Positions 37,673 through 50,482 of a stretch of DNA of 64,000 nucleotides are shown here, in pieces. The DNA is from Marasmius tenuissimus (Eukaryota > Basidiomycota > Agaricomycetes > Agaricales > Marasmiaceae), in assembly GCA_029532415.1 (NCBI GenBank), contig JAQOTA010000053.1, positions 6,200,001 through 6,264,000 on the forward strand, written 5' to 3'. Both the position numbers and the translations under genes were made by a program. The stretch's first letter is position 1. Each line of letters starts with the position of its first letter. Below the pieces are notes generated by a model. The model saw nothing but the letters and a program-made list of their open reading frames with translations, was not told where the DNA came from and did no database searches.

Positions 37673-40444
37673 GAACGCTGAATCCCGTCGAATCTCTACT
37701 GTATTCACTTGAAATACGCTTATGTACTGCAACAGGTCGTTGGTTGCCGGACCCTGCATGTGGTTACGGTCGTCCTCCACAATTTTGCTTGCGCCCCCTC
37801 GTGGGTTAGAATTAATAACACGAGACATAGGGGGTGGGGAGAAAGTTCCACCTTGATTGATTGTGTCGAACCTGAGTGTTGGGTCGATGTTGCTGCTTGC
37901 GTTGTTAATTTACTTCAACTTCGGGTCTGTTTTCTTTAAGGTTTGGACGAGTCCCTGGGACTCGAATACCGCTTCAGGTAATTGGACTGAGGACGTCATG
38001 TTCTGTCAAGCGTCGGGATCTTGGAAAACTTGACTCTCGAAGACCCAAAATGGTAAGGTCCAGAATTCGGATGTTCTGATATTGATTTCATGAGCCAGTC
38101 ATTTCGAAAACAGACCTGGGAGTGAACGTGGTCCGATTGAGTCGAATTTTCAAAATCAACACTGTGAATCGGAAATCGCAGCACCCGGCAACGAGTAGCA
38201 CAGAACAAGGTTTAGGTGGGAACAAGAAGCCTCGCACAGTTGTGTCTTGATAATATGTCGGAAGTTCTTTGAGATCTTATCGCAAAGTCGGTCCTACAGC
38301 CGTGAGCTTCATCTCGGACCGTACAGAACTTGGCGTTGCGTAACATCGGGTCTCGAGCCCGAAAAAATTCGTCAGGGAGCTCGTTCAAGCTCACAAGCTC
38401 TAGCAGAGATGTTTCCACTGCACCAGAGCGCCTCTAAAGGTGCGAAACCTCGATGTTGGTCTTTCTTGAAGATTTCAGGTCTATGTCTGGGTTCACTTTC
38501 CGTCACAGTAGAAAAGTTGTCGTGAGGGAACTGATGGGAGCCCGGTCCGAGTCCATCGAGACTATGACTTGGCCACAGCAAAGCCACAGAAGTACCACAA
38601 GGTTTCGAATCCACACAGGAATATTTCGTAGACCGTGGAGTGCGGAGAGAAAAGCCTCACAACGAGGGGTCCAGATGTCTAGTGTTCTGACGCTGAACCC
38701 AACCTCCGACTACGGTGCAATTGTCGCAAGTCCGACGAGTCGAATTTCAGGCTTGAGTAGTATCGGAAGTTTTCGCCGGTACAAAAAGCAATCAAACATT
38801 TTTGCTGGACGTAGTACTGTACGTATAGGCCTCTCTTCCATCAGTAACATGCCAAAGCACACTCGAGTAAACGACACGGTCCTGATTGCCCGGTGGTTGG
38901 ACCTCAGTGTTGGGCAGACGACATCCTCCGGCCACCCTCGGGAGGTGGATCAATAATAGACGCGAAGCTTTGGAGTTTTCGTTTTCGAGATGAAAATGAC
39001 CCTCCAAGTCCAGAGTTCGAATTCCTCCCTCCGATGCCACAACTTCGGCGGTTATAACCATACAGGGTGAGATCAGCGCCAAACGTCGAGTAAGTGCGAG
39101 TTTAACTAGTGTTCCGATCATGAGAGACCTTGGGTGCCATATCGAGCAGAAACCTGCTTACGAAGAGGCAACTCGGAAGAGCACGGAAGAGACGTCGACT
39201 CGGAATATTCAATCTTTAACCTTTAGGCGCCGATTTTCTTTCCCCCCAGACAATCGCGGAAGAAGTCGTGAAATTTGTAAGCCGGCAGTGGAAGTACCAA
39301 CTTTGGCACAGGCACAGAAAACGTAGTCGTGGAGATAGGCATGATGCATCCGACTAGACACCGGACATTGGGTACCGGACCGAGCCCTCGACTCCCTTGA
39401 GAGGAGGGCTTTGTCGACCGTCGAAAGCAGTAATTGTGGTCGCCCTCGAAAAGCCCAACTTCCAACTTATACGTTCGTCGTCATCGACACCTTGCTCTCC
39501 GTTCAGTTCAGCATCTCTTCAAGCTGTATCCGAAAGATATGAAAGCTCTACAACGCAAATAGACGTTATCCGACGGGTATCTGAAGAATTCGAGCTTGCT
39601 ACTCCAATAGTTCAGGCCTCAGTCAAAACTACAGTGTTTTGCGAACACTAGGCATCGCGACGAGGTATTACTGGGGGAAATACACGGGGGGCCACCAAAG
39701 GACACCTTCAGGCTGGGTACTTTCCGAGCAGTGCCTGATTGTTGAGAGACTCCCACAAGGTTCGAACTTCGAACTGCTCTGTTGTCTTGCGACTCAGCAA
39801 GCCACTCAGGAATGTTCGGACCTTGAGTTCGCCGGGTGGTACGATTTGCCCCGAAGGTATCCGTCAACCAACACGGGGACCACTCGCAATTGTTGGAACT
39901 GTCACTTTGTTCGGACTGTCGAGCTACGTCCATTCCTTGTGCATGTAAATGGAGATTTCGTGATTAACATGGTGGTGAACAGGACGTACAAGATAGAACT
40001 CGCATTCTATTCCTCATATTTTGACCTTATGCACTCTTTCTACCATACGCATACGGGCTTAACGAGCAATCCTTGAACGTTGCAGCTGATTAATAATTCC
40101 GCACTCTTTTGTAGTGGCGCGTTCAAGTTCCGTGTTTCAACGTCTAGTTACAATTCCTATAAGACTCTTGTGGCTGTTTGGCTTCGACTGAATTGAGAAT
40201 TAAGCAACGGTGACTGAAATCTCAAGTCTTTTGCAAGTGGACCGCAGAGAGTCGCGTTCGTGTGCCCCTAATTTCTAAGTATCCGGGGTACCGGTCCGAG
40301 TAGTTTAGACGCGCGCTAATTTCCAGCCGAACGATCACATGACCGCCGCGTCTCACAAACGTGACATGTTTGGTTTATTGTCCGCAACGTTTTTCCCTTT
40401 TACCACCACCACGATCTCCGTCGTTGGGCCATAACACAAGCAAT
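37673..40444. other. No recognisable gene
   Basis: Many medium-length frames are open on both strands (for example 38453-38956 and 39639-40076 on plus) but none shows a family motif or a consistent splice pattern, and they overlap each other. The last 100 bases before 40445 are probably the promoter and leader of the FHA gene. Confidence 0.45.
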
Positions 40445-43400
40445 ATGGCCTCTACACCTTCATCACCCGACTACACGCAAATAGGTCGTTTTGGGACCAT
40501 CTCGCTCCTTAAAGCCACTACGAAAGACGTGGTCACGTCGTTTGGAATCGACACGGAGAAACTGACGTTTGGGAGGGATAAGGAATGTAGTATTAGATTG
40601 TTTTATGAGGATGTTAGTGGGGTGCACTGTAGAGTCGAGTTTAGGGAGCGAAAGGTACGTAATTTTGGCTTTGTTTTTTTCTTTATGTTTTTGGGACTAA
40701 CTTTTTTTGTTGCGGTGTAGGCATTCTTGGTCGTGTTGGGCACGACTGGTCTGATTATTGACGGGTGCAAGGCATATCCGACACCCAGTACAGGCTCTCC
40801 AACGACAATCCCATTACTTAATGAGTCGGTTATCGAGATACATGGGAAACGGTTCAGGTTCACCTACCCGCCGAAGGAAATGAGAGCTCAGTTGTATGAT
40901 ACTCCTCCTCGTGAGTGACCCTTATTTCTGTTTCTGTTTTGCTTTGGACTTACAGGTTGTAGAACAAACTAGAAGGGCTCTTCGTCTATCAATGATCCAG
41001 TCAGCTGAGGTCTTCACACCTCGGCCATCTGCGGATCCTTTGGAAAACCTACGTGTTCTTCAAAGTCCACTGAGACCTTCCTTCTCCAGGTCAAATACAG
41101 GCTCACCTCTGTCTTCGCCATCCCTGTCTCCCATGAAGAAACGATCGTTATTCACCGCCAACGAGAACACCCTTCCAGACGACGACGAGGAACCGATCAT
41201 CCTTGTCGACGGCAACAACCCCCGCGTCGTCGAAGAAGACAAAGACCTCGTCATCCTCGAGGACGTTCAACTCTCACCTCTCAACCCACAACGACCGCCT
41301 TCACCCATAAAACCACAGACATCACCGTCGAAAGGGTATAAACAAGCACCTCCGCCGGTACCTCTCCTTCCATACCAAGTTCAAGCGCCCCCGGCACCAC
41401 CTGTTACACCGCGCCGTTCGAGACCTACGCTTCATCGAGCGGTGCTTATACGGAGTGCACAGCGTGCGGCGTTGACGGTTACTGAGATGCAGCGGAGACG
41501 CCAGGAAGAGCAGGAGGAAGAAGACGACGAAGACGAAGAGATGGAGATGGAAGAAGAGATGGAAGTCTATGGAGCTATTCTCGGTGTCACGGAGGAAGAC
41601 GAAGAAGACGAAGAACATGGTGGGCTCCCTGTCGATGTCAAGGACGACGACGACGACGATATCTTCGATGAGGATATGTCTGACGGAGAAGGCGATGAGG
41701 GAGAAGAGCAACAGCAGTCAGGCTCGTTATGGAGGAAGAGCATTGGCCGTATGTGGCCTTTCAGCTCACGCTCACCTTCTCCTACCAAAACGTTGAATTC
41801 AGATTCACCTCCCAAGAGTCCTGAAGCACCAATCGTACACGACGTTGACGGAGACATGGAGATTGAAGAACCACCGTTATCTGACCCTGTCCCCGACTCT
41901 GAGGAGGTCAAACAGGAACAGATGGAGGAGGAGGGAGAAGAACACGAAGAGAAGTCGGAAGCAATCGCACCTCTTCGAGTTATCGCAGGTACACCTATCC
42001 GCCGCTCTCAACAATCCATGCCTGTCCGAGGATTATTCATGACGCCCCAACCCGCTTCCAACTCCAACTCCAACAACACAAACCGTCCGAGGATGTCCCT
42101 AGGCGGCCAAGCCATGCGTGTCAAGGTCGAAGAGAAACCGTGGAAAGTAGAGGATATCGTCGTTCCCCTGCCTAATCCTTCCTCTTCATCTTCTTCATCC
42201 TCTTCCGCCCCCACTGCATCGCCAGCCCGACCTCAACCACGACAAACGCTCTCAGAAGCCGACCGAGCCGCAATCCGCGAACGCAGGCGGTCAGCGCTGA
42301 ACGTAGCTACCTTCGGTGGAATTCCCGGGATATCTGGATCGCCTGTTAAGCGGGAGGGCACCGAGGGGCTGGGTTCGCCTTTCAAATCTGGTACTAGCAT
42401 TCGACGACCCTCCGATAACGACGACGTAGACTCCAAGACATTACTCGAGAAGATGAAAGGTGCAGTCGAGGAGATGAAATCTAGGAGAGCGTCCTTGGGT
42501 GTGGGTGTTTCGTCGCCGGCAAAAGCGAAGCAGCAGGTTGAGATTGTTGAGGAGGACGAGGAAGATGAAGAAGGAGGAGTAGCGGAAGACGATTCGCCTA
42601 CTCGAGCCAAGACAACGACGACGATTGAAGAGCCATTCTCGCTCCTCCGTACGCCTGATGTTCGACTCGGACTTGGAAGGTCGAGAAAGTCGATTTATGT
42701 GCTTGATCCCCCGACTCGTACGGGGGCGGGGGCGATGGATGTGGACTCTACCGCTGTCCCCACCACAACGGAGCAGCCACAACCTGAGGACGTTGAGATG
42801 GCCCCACCCACACCCACACCGGCACCTGTACCCGAACCGAAAGCATTTTCGCCTATCAAGACCCGGACGCAAGCTAGGGCTAGGCAGGCTACGGTGGATA
42901 CACCGTCGCTGGCTGATGACGAGGCGTCTCCTGCTGGGAATGAGAGGCAGCAAGAGAAGGAGAGCAGCGAAGAAGAGAAGGAGGAGAAACCAAAGGCGAG
43001 GGCTGTGATGAAAGGACGTCGACACGAGAAGGAGGGTGATAAAGATGAAGAGGTATGGTTCTCTTTTCAGCTATGGATTTTGATCCTGATCCTGACACTT
43101 TCCTGTTTTCCGTTCTGTAGGATACGACTACAGCCACCGCTCCGACGAAACCACAATCGAAGAGGGCTAAAACTCCCGTCCCCGCGCCTGTTCCCGAGGT
43201 TGAAGAAGCTGAACCTATGGCCGTCGACGTCGACGAGGAAGAACAACCTTCTCCCCCGGTTGACGATGACACACCCGAACCAGCACCCACCAAACCAACA
43301 GCCACCCGTAGCATAGCCCGTCTACGAAACTCAAAACCTACCCCTGCCGCCTCCACCACGACGAGACGAGCACGTACCGCCGAACCCGAACCCAAGAAAA

Positions 43401-44122
43401 CGGTAGGGAGTACCACAACGAGGAGAGCTGGATCTGCTATTCCCGCTTCGACCTCAAGAACGACGAGACGAGGTGTCAATGCAGCTTCAGAGTCTGAATC
43501 AGAGGCACCTGGACCTGGACCCAAAACGAAACGAACTGGGACTCGGACAACGACGGCGACAACGACGAGGGCCAAAGCCTCCACATCCAATCCTACCCCC
43601 ACCAACGAGGGAGACGACGAACCCGACCCGTTGGGTATGTCCCAGTCTTCTCCCGACAACGCCCCCGCCGTGCCTGCACCGGCGTCGAAGACGAAGCGAA
43701 CGGCTGGTGCCGCTGCTGGGAGACGAGCTAAAGCAGCAATGACGGAGACGATCAAGGAAGAAGAGGAAGAGGAGGAATCCGCTGCCCCTCCGAAAAAGCT
43801 CCCAACAACGAGATCGAGGAAGATGGGAGCTGACGCCGAGAGCGACTCCAATATCCCTGCTCCTACCACTCGGGGTGCACGAGGGGGGAAGGCGAAGAAG
43901 CCTGCCGTTGCTGCTGCTGCCGCTGCGTCGGTTCCTGCTGAGACGGAGGAAGAACAGGAGAAGGAGAATGATGTTGTTGTGGTGAAGAAGACTGTGACGA
44001 CGAGGGCTACACGTGGTACGACGAAGAAGACTACCACCAAGGTGAAGGAGGAGGTACATACCGAACCTGAGCTCGGTGCAGGGACGAGGACGAGGGCGAT
44101 GAGGACTAGGTCTAGGACATAG
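40445..44122 (+). CDS. Large acidic nuclear protein with N-terminal FHA domain
   Basis: Four exons (40445-40654, 40721-40910, 40963-43052, 43121-44122) join in phase to 1163 residues. Residues about 15-115 form a forkhead-associated domain, with the conserved core KLTFGRDKECSIRL followed by VSGVHCRVEF (the GR and S-x-x-H pattern that binds phosphothreonine). The rest is low-complexity: acidic runs (EEEDDEDEEMEMEEEMEVYG), a poly-Ser tract near 42175-42210, many SP/TP sites (for example VFTPRPSADP, SPSLSPMKKR) and a Lys/Arg/Thr-rich tail (TTRRARTAEPEPKK). Such a layout suggests a phospho-dependent nuclear or chromatin scaffold that is itself a target of proline-directed kinases; that is inference. 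The acceptor of exon 3 is taken at 40961-40962, because the nearer AG at 40954-40955 would bring in a stop. It could be a Ki-67-like scaffold, but only the FHA position supports that. Confidence 0.85.
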
Positions 44123-44790
44123 TATTGGCGTGTCATGTTTTCGTTTTTCTTGCTGCAGTTCTATCTATTTGCTGTTTTACCCATACCCTTTTGCTTGCTC
44201 TACGACTATGGTTTTATGTCTTTTTTCATACTGCTGCCTCTGTTCGCGATAATGCCAATGTCCTGTACTATTAGACTGCCTATATCGAGGGCAAATCGAA
44301 CACAATGTCAACACTTCCTTCACGTCTGTGCCCAATTAACATTCATTACAATAATGCGTATAATCTCGTATAAATTATGGTATCTAGTAGAGTGGGGTCG
44401 TATGTGAATACGTAGGAATCTGGATAGATTGAGTGCTTGTGGAGGGAGGAGGCAAGTACAATAGGCGAGCGAGTGGAAAATAGCCAAAACCCGACAAAGA
44501 GAGATGATGAAATCTGAGAACACACTACACCGCCCTAGAAGATCCCTTCCAAGGACTACCCGGCTCGGTAGCAAAGCCTTGGCCGCGTAGCGATGCGGTT
44601 GCGCATGCCCCCACCTGAGTCAAGACCTGCTCTTGCCTGATCCATGAGGGATTGGAGAGCCATGGACGAGCTTTACATAACTTCGTGTCCCGCATCGAAA
44701 AGCGCCTCAGCATTCCACGAGCAACGAGCACCATGGTATCCCACAAGAAAACCCCGAAACAAAAAAAGGAGGCAACGTCCCTCCTTATGC

Positions 44791-46062
44791 TCAATCGAAA
44801 TGCAACCCTCGCTTTGGATTGGCCTTCCTCTTCTCCATCGCCTTCTTGGTCTTTCTCTCGGGCCTGACGACGATGATAGGCACTGGGGAATGTGTTAAGC
44901 AGTACCTGCAAGCGAGATGAAGGGTCAGTAAAACCGCGAAAAGAAAGGGAAAGGCAACGCAAGGGGAAAAAAGCGAAAGAAAGGAAGACGAAGAAGCGAC
45001 ACTGACTTGCTAACACTCCCCATGGTCCCTTTCAGTCCCATCTGCCACAGCTTTCTTCCCCTTGTCCCGACAATGACTGAATCAGGTCTGTACAGGGCGA
45101 TGAGTCGGTCGAGGGTATCCGTTACTTTGCCTGCGATGTACTCCAATATGATGGATACCTAGTCAGGAAAGAAGAGCAGTATGAGTCCACGAAACGATTG
45201 AAGGTATGAGTGAAATTGAGTTGTACCTTCCTGTCCGGATCTACCTCCTGCGATTTCCCTTGTACGTACTTCATGAGCTCACGGGCATCCTCTCGAATCG
45301 ATTCGTGGTCTTTCTCTGTCGAAGACGTGCGGTCAGCCAGCCGAACTGAGGGCCGGTAGTGAGAGACGTACCAAGTTCGCCCTCCTCGATTCCTCTGAAC
45401 ACAACAAATTCATCGCCGTCTTGCACGAAACATTCGAGAGCCCAGTCGAGTGCTTCAGTACCCGATTCATCCGGGGAAGTTGCGCACAAAAAGACCCTAT
45501 ATCAAACGAGTCAGCATTCCAAAAAAAGAGCACAAAAATACTTGAATGATGCTCACCTCGTACTCCTCGACCTCTTATACCCAGCCGACGACGAGCTCAA
45601 CGTAAAACTAAACATACTCGCAGCCGGATTTTCAAACGTATCAAATGACACCTTCGGTGTATACCCCGGAACCTGTGTCTGCTGCGGATGCGGCGACTGT
45701 GGGTGCGAATGTGACTGTTGAGCCTGGTTCTGCGTGAGAGTGAAATATGACGACGAAGACGACGATGAGTTGGTGTGCGTAAGCTGTGCTGGAGGTGAAT
45801 GGCCGAATTCGGATGGGGTTGATAGTAACAGAGGTCCAGTAGCTGATGATATCGTCGAATAGGTCGATAGGGGGATTCCTGTCGTATGGGGTTCATGGTC
45901 TGGAGTGCCTGGTAGCGTCAAAGGTCTAGAAAATGGCGACGGTGAGGATACCGGCGATGTCGTAGTTGACGATGAGGTCGAATGGTGCTTCATCGCTGAA
46001 CGGAGAGGCAGCGGGTGTGTTGAAGGTGGGGGAGAGGCATGAGGAGAAGTTGTTGTGCTCAT
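44791..46062 (-). CDS. Universal stress protein (UspA-like) with long N-terminal extension
   Basis: Five exons on the minus strand (45557-46062, 45370-45496, 45229-45315, 45007-45158, 44791-44905) join in phase to 328 residues. The first 165 residues are Ser/Thr/Pro-rich and probably disordered. The Usp fold follows: VFLCATSPDESGTEALDWAL (first strand and helix), VQDGDEFVVFRGIEE, then SIILEYIAGKVTDTLDRLIA, the core YRPDSVIVGTRG and the closing strand SPVPIIVVRPERK. The GTRG ... GS-x-S region corresponds to the ATP-binding loop of the family. Usp proteins act in stress responses; fungal members are little studied. It lies downstream of DUF6535 copy B on the same strand, and broken pieces of the same gene lie after copies C and D. 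Confidence 0.88.
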
Positions 46063-47146
46063 CGTTGGTGATGATGATCAAGGTCGTTTGGTCGCTGTTG
46101 ATGACGGCGATGAGGACTTCGTCGTCGTCGTTGTGGTCAAAGGGCAAAATGAAATTTGAGATTGAGTTTGGAAATGGGTTCTCACGGATGACTCATCTCT
46201 TTAGCGCTTCCGTCTAGCGCCGAGCTGCCTCTTCCTCCAACCTCCATGTTCCTTCTCATCTACGATAGCCTTTACTCATTATTCAGGTATTGGCGGTCCC
46301 CATTCTCTGTCACGCTCTAGCTGACAATCAAAAAACCTGGAAGTTTATCTGCAGGCTCATCTAAAGCACTGCTAGACGGCGGCCATCCTGAAACCTAGCT
46401 TGGCGGTCGATGACATGAAGAGCAATGACCGTCCCATCAAGGGCACGAATACCTCTGTTCGCCATGATAACCCTCTGTACGGTCTGTCAGGACTCTCAAG
46501 TCTTTCCTCGATGCGGCTACTGGAATCAAGTCAAAGAGCACGCTCAAAAATCCATCCGATGGAGACGTGGGGTTACTGGGATTCGCGCCGCGAGTCTATA
46601 TGGTGCGACAATATAGCTGGCAAAGCAACCAAATAGCGGAGAAGCAGAGGTATGCATGGAAACGAGATACACGGCAATATTACGACCAATAAGAGGTCCC
46701 TACACGATCTCATCACCGTTGGGACGACTCACTTCCATTCGTTCCTGCCCATGTTCAATGCTCCTCTCTCGTTAAGTCCATTTCTCTCAACAACTGGCGC
46801 CGTCTTGCTCCCACTGGCATCGAGGGATGTTCTCGCAACGAGATCGTCCCTCATCGCGTCGAGCACGTCTCTTGGACCGCGATAATTCCATTCATGCGCT
46901 CCAGAGTCAATCTGTACTCGTGGAACGGGCAAATCGATTCCTTTTGTCGTTGCTCGGCAAGTCTCTCTGGCACTGGGGAAACGAAAATCTCTCTTTTAAA
47001 TAGCATCAAGCCATACAAAATGCCACTGATGTCCCTGGTTTGTAGCGGTATAACCGACTACCACGAAAGCGGAATGTACAATTCAAGTTCCGTAGGACAA
47101 ATGACAACTTACTTGAATGTTCTTCAACTCGAGCGTGTCCAAATCG
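46063..47146. other. Intergenic between copy B and the USP gene
   Basis: No gene seen. The part at 46930-47146 is the 3' flank of copy B and matches the 3' flank of copy C at about 51970-52255 (for example caagccatacaaaatgccac against caagcaatacaaataccac), marking it as part of the duplicated unit. Confidence 0.6.
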
Positions 47147-49959
47147 CTACACATTCTTATCAGCCCCCGGACCCCCGACCTCTTTCTGTCCCAAATCATG
47201 GTCATCCTGACCCCACTCAGACCCATCCGGCTCCGAAATCTCGCTTTCCTTCTCCTCATTAATTCCACTCTCGTTGAACGACCGTACTCCTGCAACTCCC
47301 CCTGAATCCCGGGATGATTCGGTTTTGGAAGGGCCTATCTTCTCGTTATCATGGTCGACTTCATCTACACCTGCCCCATCTCTTGCCTCGATAAAATCTT
47401 CATCCGCCCCTGCATTCGGTTTGAAGGGTAGTGGGGTCCCATCAGAATGTTCGGGATCGATTCGGACGGCCTCATAAAGTCTACGAGCACGTCTAACTCG
47501 CTCCATGGCTTCGATCCAAGCCTCCTTCTCGTCCTTGTTCGAGGACTGACTCATGTAGCCCTTGAGACCTGGGTCTTCCTCAAATTGCTTGTCCACAAAA
47601 GCTATCAGTTCCATTCCCGATGAAGACATAACAAATGGCGAAACCGTCCAACCGTCGAGACTGGAGTGTGACTCGGGGTTGGATTGGGGATAGTTATTGA
47701 TATGATCCGCTAAGAGGATCACAACAGCACCCCTCGGGATCCCGAATGTATCACGCCAATATTCCTTCAACGGGTCGAGATATTGATAAAAGGCATCACA
47801 GTCCGCGGAAGACGAACTGCCGAAAACCTCCATGAGCTTCGAGAACAGCCTGAAGGGGAGGTGATTAGGAAACGTTGGGAAGTGGTCTTCGGGCAATCGA
47901 TGTATGCGACGAACAATATTCATCGCCTCCATCCAACGCACGATGTCCCGGTTGAAGTAACGGTTTGTTTCCCGCCCGACGACAATGTGGTGCATCGAGG
48001 ATAGGAATTCAAGGCCAACGTCTGACTCGATAAAGGACGGGGAACCGCCAAGAGGGGAAGTAGTGGTGGCCGTCGTGTTTGCGATGACGCTCAATGGATA
48101 GAGTGAAGTGATGTATCTCCCCAAATCACGCATTGTGGTGATCCAATATTCTGTCTCAGTTGATGGGCTTTGTCCAGTTCGTACAAAAATATTTCGAATA
48201 CCGGATCCCAATGTTGATGTCTTTAGATCGTTCACAAGCTGATCAATCCTGCGCAGCGCTACGGGGAACCCAACTCCTTGATTTTCGCCGTGGATAGATC
48301 CCTCCCACAGCGTCTGCAGCCGAGACAGTATCACTTCGTATTCCATTTGGTCTACCTTCTCCACGTTCGTCAACACATGGATAAGATGCAGGAGGTGATT
48401 GAAGAGTGGCTTAGACATTCGTCTGAGAAGAGTCTCTCTGAAAATCGTTTCCAAACCGGAGTGATGAAGGCGGAGCGCGGCCTCGATGTCGCCGACAGCC
48501 CACTCCTGGTCTGGGAGGTAAAATGGTTTTCCAAGTACAGCCGGCATAATGAGGTGCAGGGGCATTGTCTCCAATATATTCTGGAGATGTGGGATCACGA
48601 TGGAACTGTCCCTGAACTCGATGACAAGCCATTGGAAGGCATTGAGTTCGTAAAAAGGAGGGGCAAGATCAATATCTGAACGTTGAAGGAGCTCGAGGTC
48701 TACAGATGACCAATCTGAGATACTGTTCAAAATGGAATTGGTTACTTTTAGCGAGTCTCTGAAAGGAAAAAATACACTGCTCGAGACCCAGCCTCGCCTC
48801 CAGAGGGCTCGAAGTCCTGTTCGAACAGCCAATTCGCAGATGTAACAGGTAAACCTGAAGATATGGAATGCGGCCCACGCTTGCGGTGATCTGTAGGGGC
48901 ATACCAGTTCGACGGGAGGTAGCCTCATAAGAAAATCGACCGGCGACACGCTGACAAACTTTGGATTGCCATAACGCATCGCCTGAACCGCACACGGAAC
49001 CTGGAGGGCTTGTCGCAGGATATCGACTGCAGGGGTAATGGCGGTTCCAATGTAATATAGACCGGCGAAACCAGCAACCCCTACTGTAAATGCGAATGGA
49101 ACTCGATGGTGGATCCACAATAACTCTAAGACTCCAGCGAGGAAGAGAAAGAGCGCGAGTTCAAGTAAGATTGGAAGGGAGGCGAGGATGGTAGGTACGC
49201 GCCACTTCTCGAGACTTTGATCTCAAAGCCAGCGAAGCGCAAGGGCCTCACCCGGTGAACGTGTGTGGGCGTGTTTTCCATGCTCTCGGAGCCACTGTTT
49301 ACATAGAAGAGCAAACAGTGCGTCGACGAGAGCAATGGTTAAACTAAGAAACCATAGAACATTGATTCGGACGGCAGAAGACGATGCCTCGAATTGTGGG
49401 GTAGGGGAGATTGTCTCGTTGTTCAGTTTTTGGAATATCTGTGTGAGAAGCGCTACATTCGCGTCCTCTGGCGCCTGCTTCAGCCATTGGTAGGACTCGA
49501 TTGTGAATGCGGTAACAACCGCAGAGAATAGACCCGCCTGAAGTTCAAAGGAATAATGAATACTTCTTCAGAGCGGGTGAAACTGCCACTCACGAAGACG
49601 AGTAGTGTGTCAATATCTTCTTTCCATCCCTTAACGAATCCTTCGTCCAACGAAGTCACCTCCTTCATAATCACCTCCCAAGATCTTTCAAGTGTAGGTT
49701 TACCCGGAGTCTGCAGTGCGGATAAGCATTCGGACGAGTTCGGAGCATTGTTTCCAAACCTCACTCGCGTCGTTTGGTCTGTGTATTCATTTTCGTGGGG
49801 GATGTCCTTCGTGTTGGTGTGATCAGGTAGGTTCCTTTCCTTCCATATTGAATCCTGGGCTTCATCCGAGACTGCGGGCTAAAGAGGGACATACTGAGTG
49901 TCGAATCAGTGACTGGCAACGGAAAGGCCCACCTGCATTGCGAGATGACTTGAGTTCTG
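47147..49959 (-). pseudogene. DUF6535 family membrane protein, copy B (premature stop)
   Basis: Recognisable exons on the minus strand are 49933-49959, 49765-49878, 49594-49710 and 47147-49537, all phase 0 and matching copy C in size. The product has WKEDIDTLLVF, then across the splice the conserved first membrane segment, FLSLTIALVDALFALLCKQW, and ends GGPGADKNV. An in-frame TGA at 49223-49225 interrupts the N-terminal membrane part: copies A and C read W-L-R there from CGA, so one C-to-T change made the stop. The 5' start is not resolved, and the ATG available in copy C's 114-bp exon reads CTA here. Downstream of the stop the frame is open for 690 codons, so the lesion is recent, or a sequencing error. 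The USP gene follows 1.1 kb downstream on the same strand. Confidence 0.8.
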
Positions 49960-50101
49960 CTGGAAGAATAGGTGCAACTATCTGGGATGGGAGAAGAAGG
50001 AAGGAAGGAATTATCACGCGGCATGGGTCACAAGGAAGAGTTAGAAGGGATCAAACCAAATCATTCTCTCACGTTAGACCGACGTAAGGCTGCAAAGCTG
50101 A

Positions 50102-50482
50102 TTATCTGATGTGCATCGTTAAGTAACACTTGGAAGAATCTGTCTCCGAAGATAGAGCAGAGCCACGAGTGTTCGGACTGTGCGACAGTAGGACCAAAGT
50201 AGGACCGTGCCTTTTCACCGGGCGATTCCCCTCTTGCTCCCCCCCAGTGAGCCTAGTGAGGATTTCATCCCTGTTCCTAGTCAGTGCAATTCTCGAACCG
50301 ACACAAGTCGTCCCGAAGACTTTTGTAGACGGATGACGGTGAACCAGGACTGAAATGGTGCGAAAGGTAATTGGTGTCGACCTGCTCTCATGAAGTCCAG
50401 CTTCATTCAGCAAAGGCTCCTTTTGAGCGTCCGTCGAACTGCCAGCAACACCCTTGGTCCTGTTCTGACATGAATGCCTCAA
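50102..50482. repeat. Duplicated 5' flank, copy 1 (upstream of copy B)
   Basis: This segment aligns with 55565-55980 in the same orientation and at a similar distance from its DUF6535 gene. Shared phrases include ccacgagtgttcgg, caaagtaggaccg and ccgacaca[ag]gtcgt. No gene is recognised in it. It is part of the segmental duplication that created copies B and C and may contain the promoter region. Confidence 0.7.

Noticed and set aside
37412..37681. 89-codon frame across the MITE
   Set aside because: It reads through both inverted repeat arms; openness is a by-product of the repeat.
40911..40955. FHA gene intron 2 ending at the first AG (40954-40955)
   Set aside because: That acceptor places a stop codon a few codons later; the AG seven bases on keeps the frame open.
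42889..44136. 415-codon open frame on the minus strand opposite the FHA gene
   Set aside because: It is the antisense shadow of a Glu/Pro/Thr-rich coding exon; its Ser/Ala/Val-rich product has no motif, and the plus-strand model is spliced in phase.
49120..49120. Translation start of copy B at this position
   Set aside because: The codon is TTG, not ATG; homology shows the frame continues upstream past a premature TGA to the family's membrane segments.
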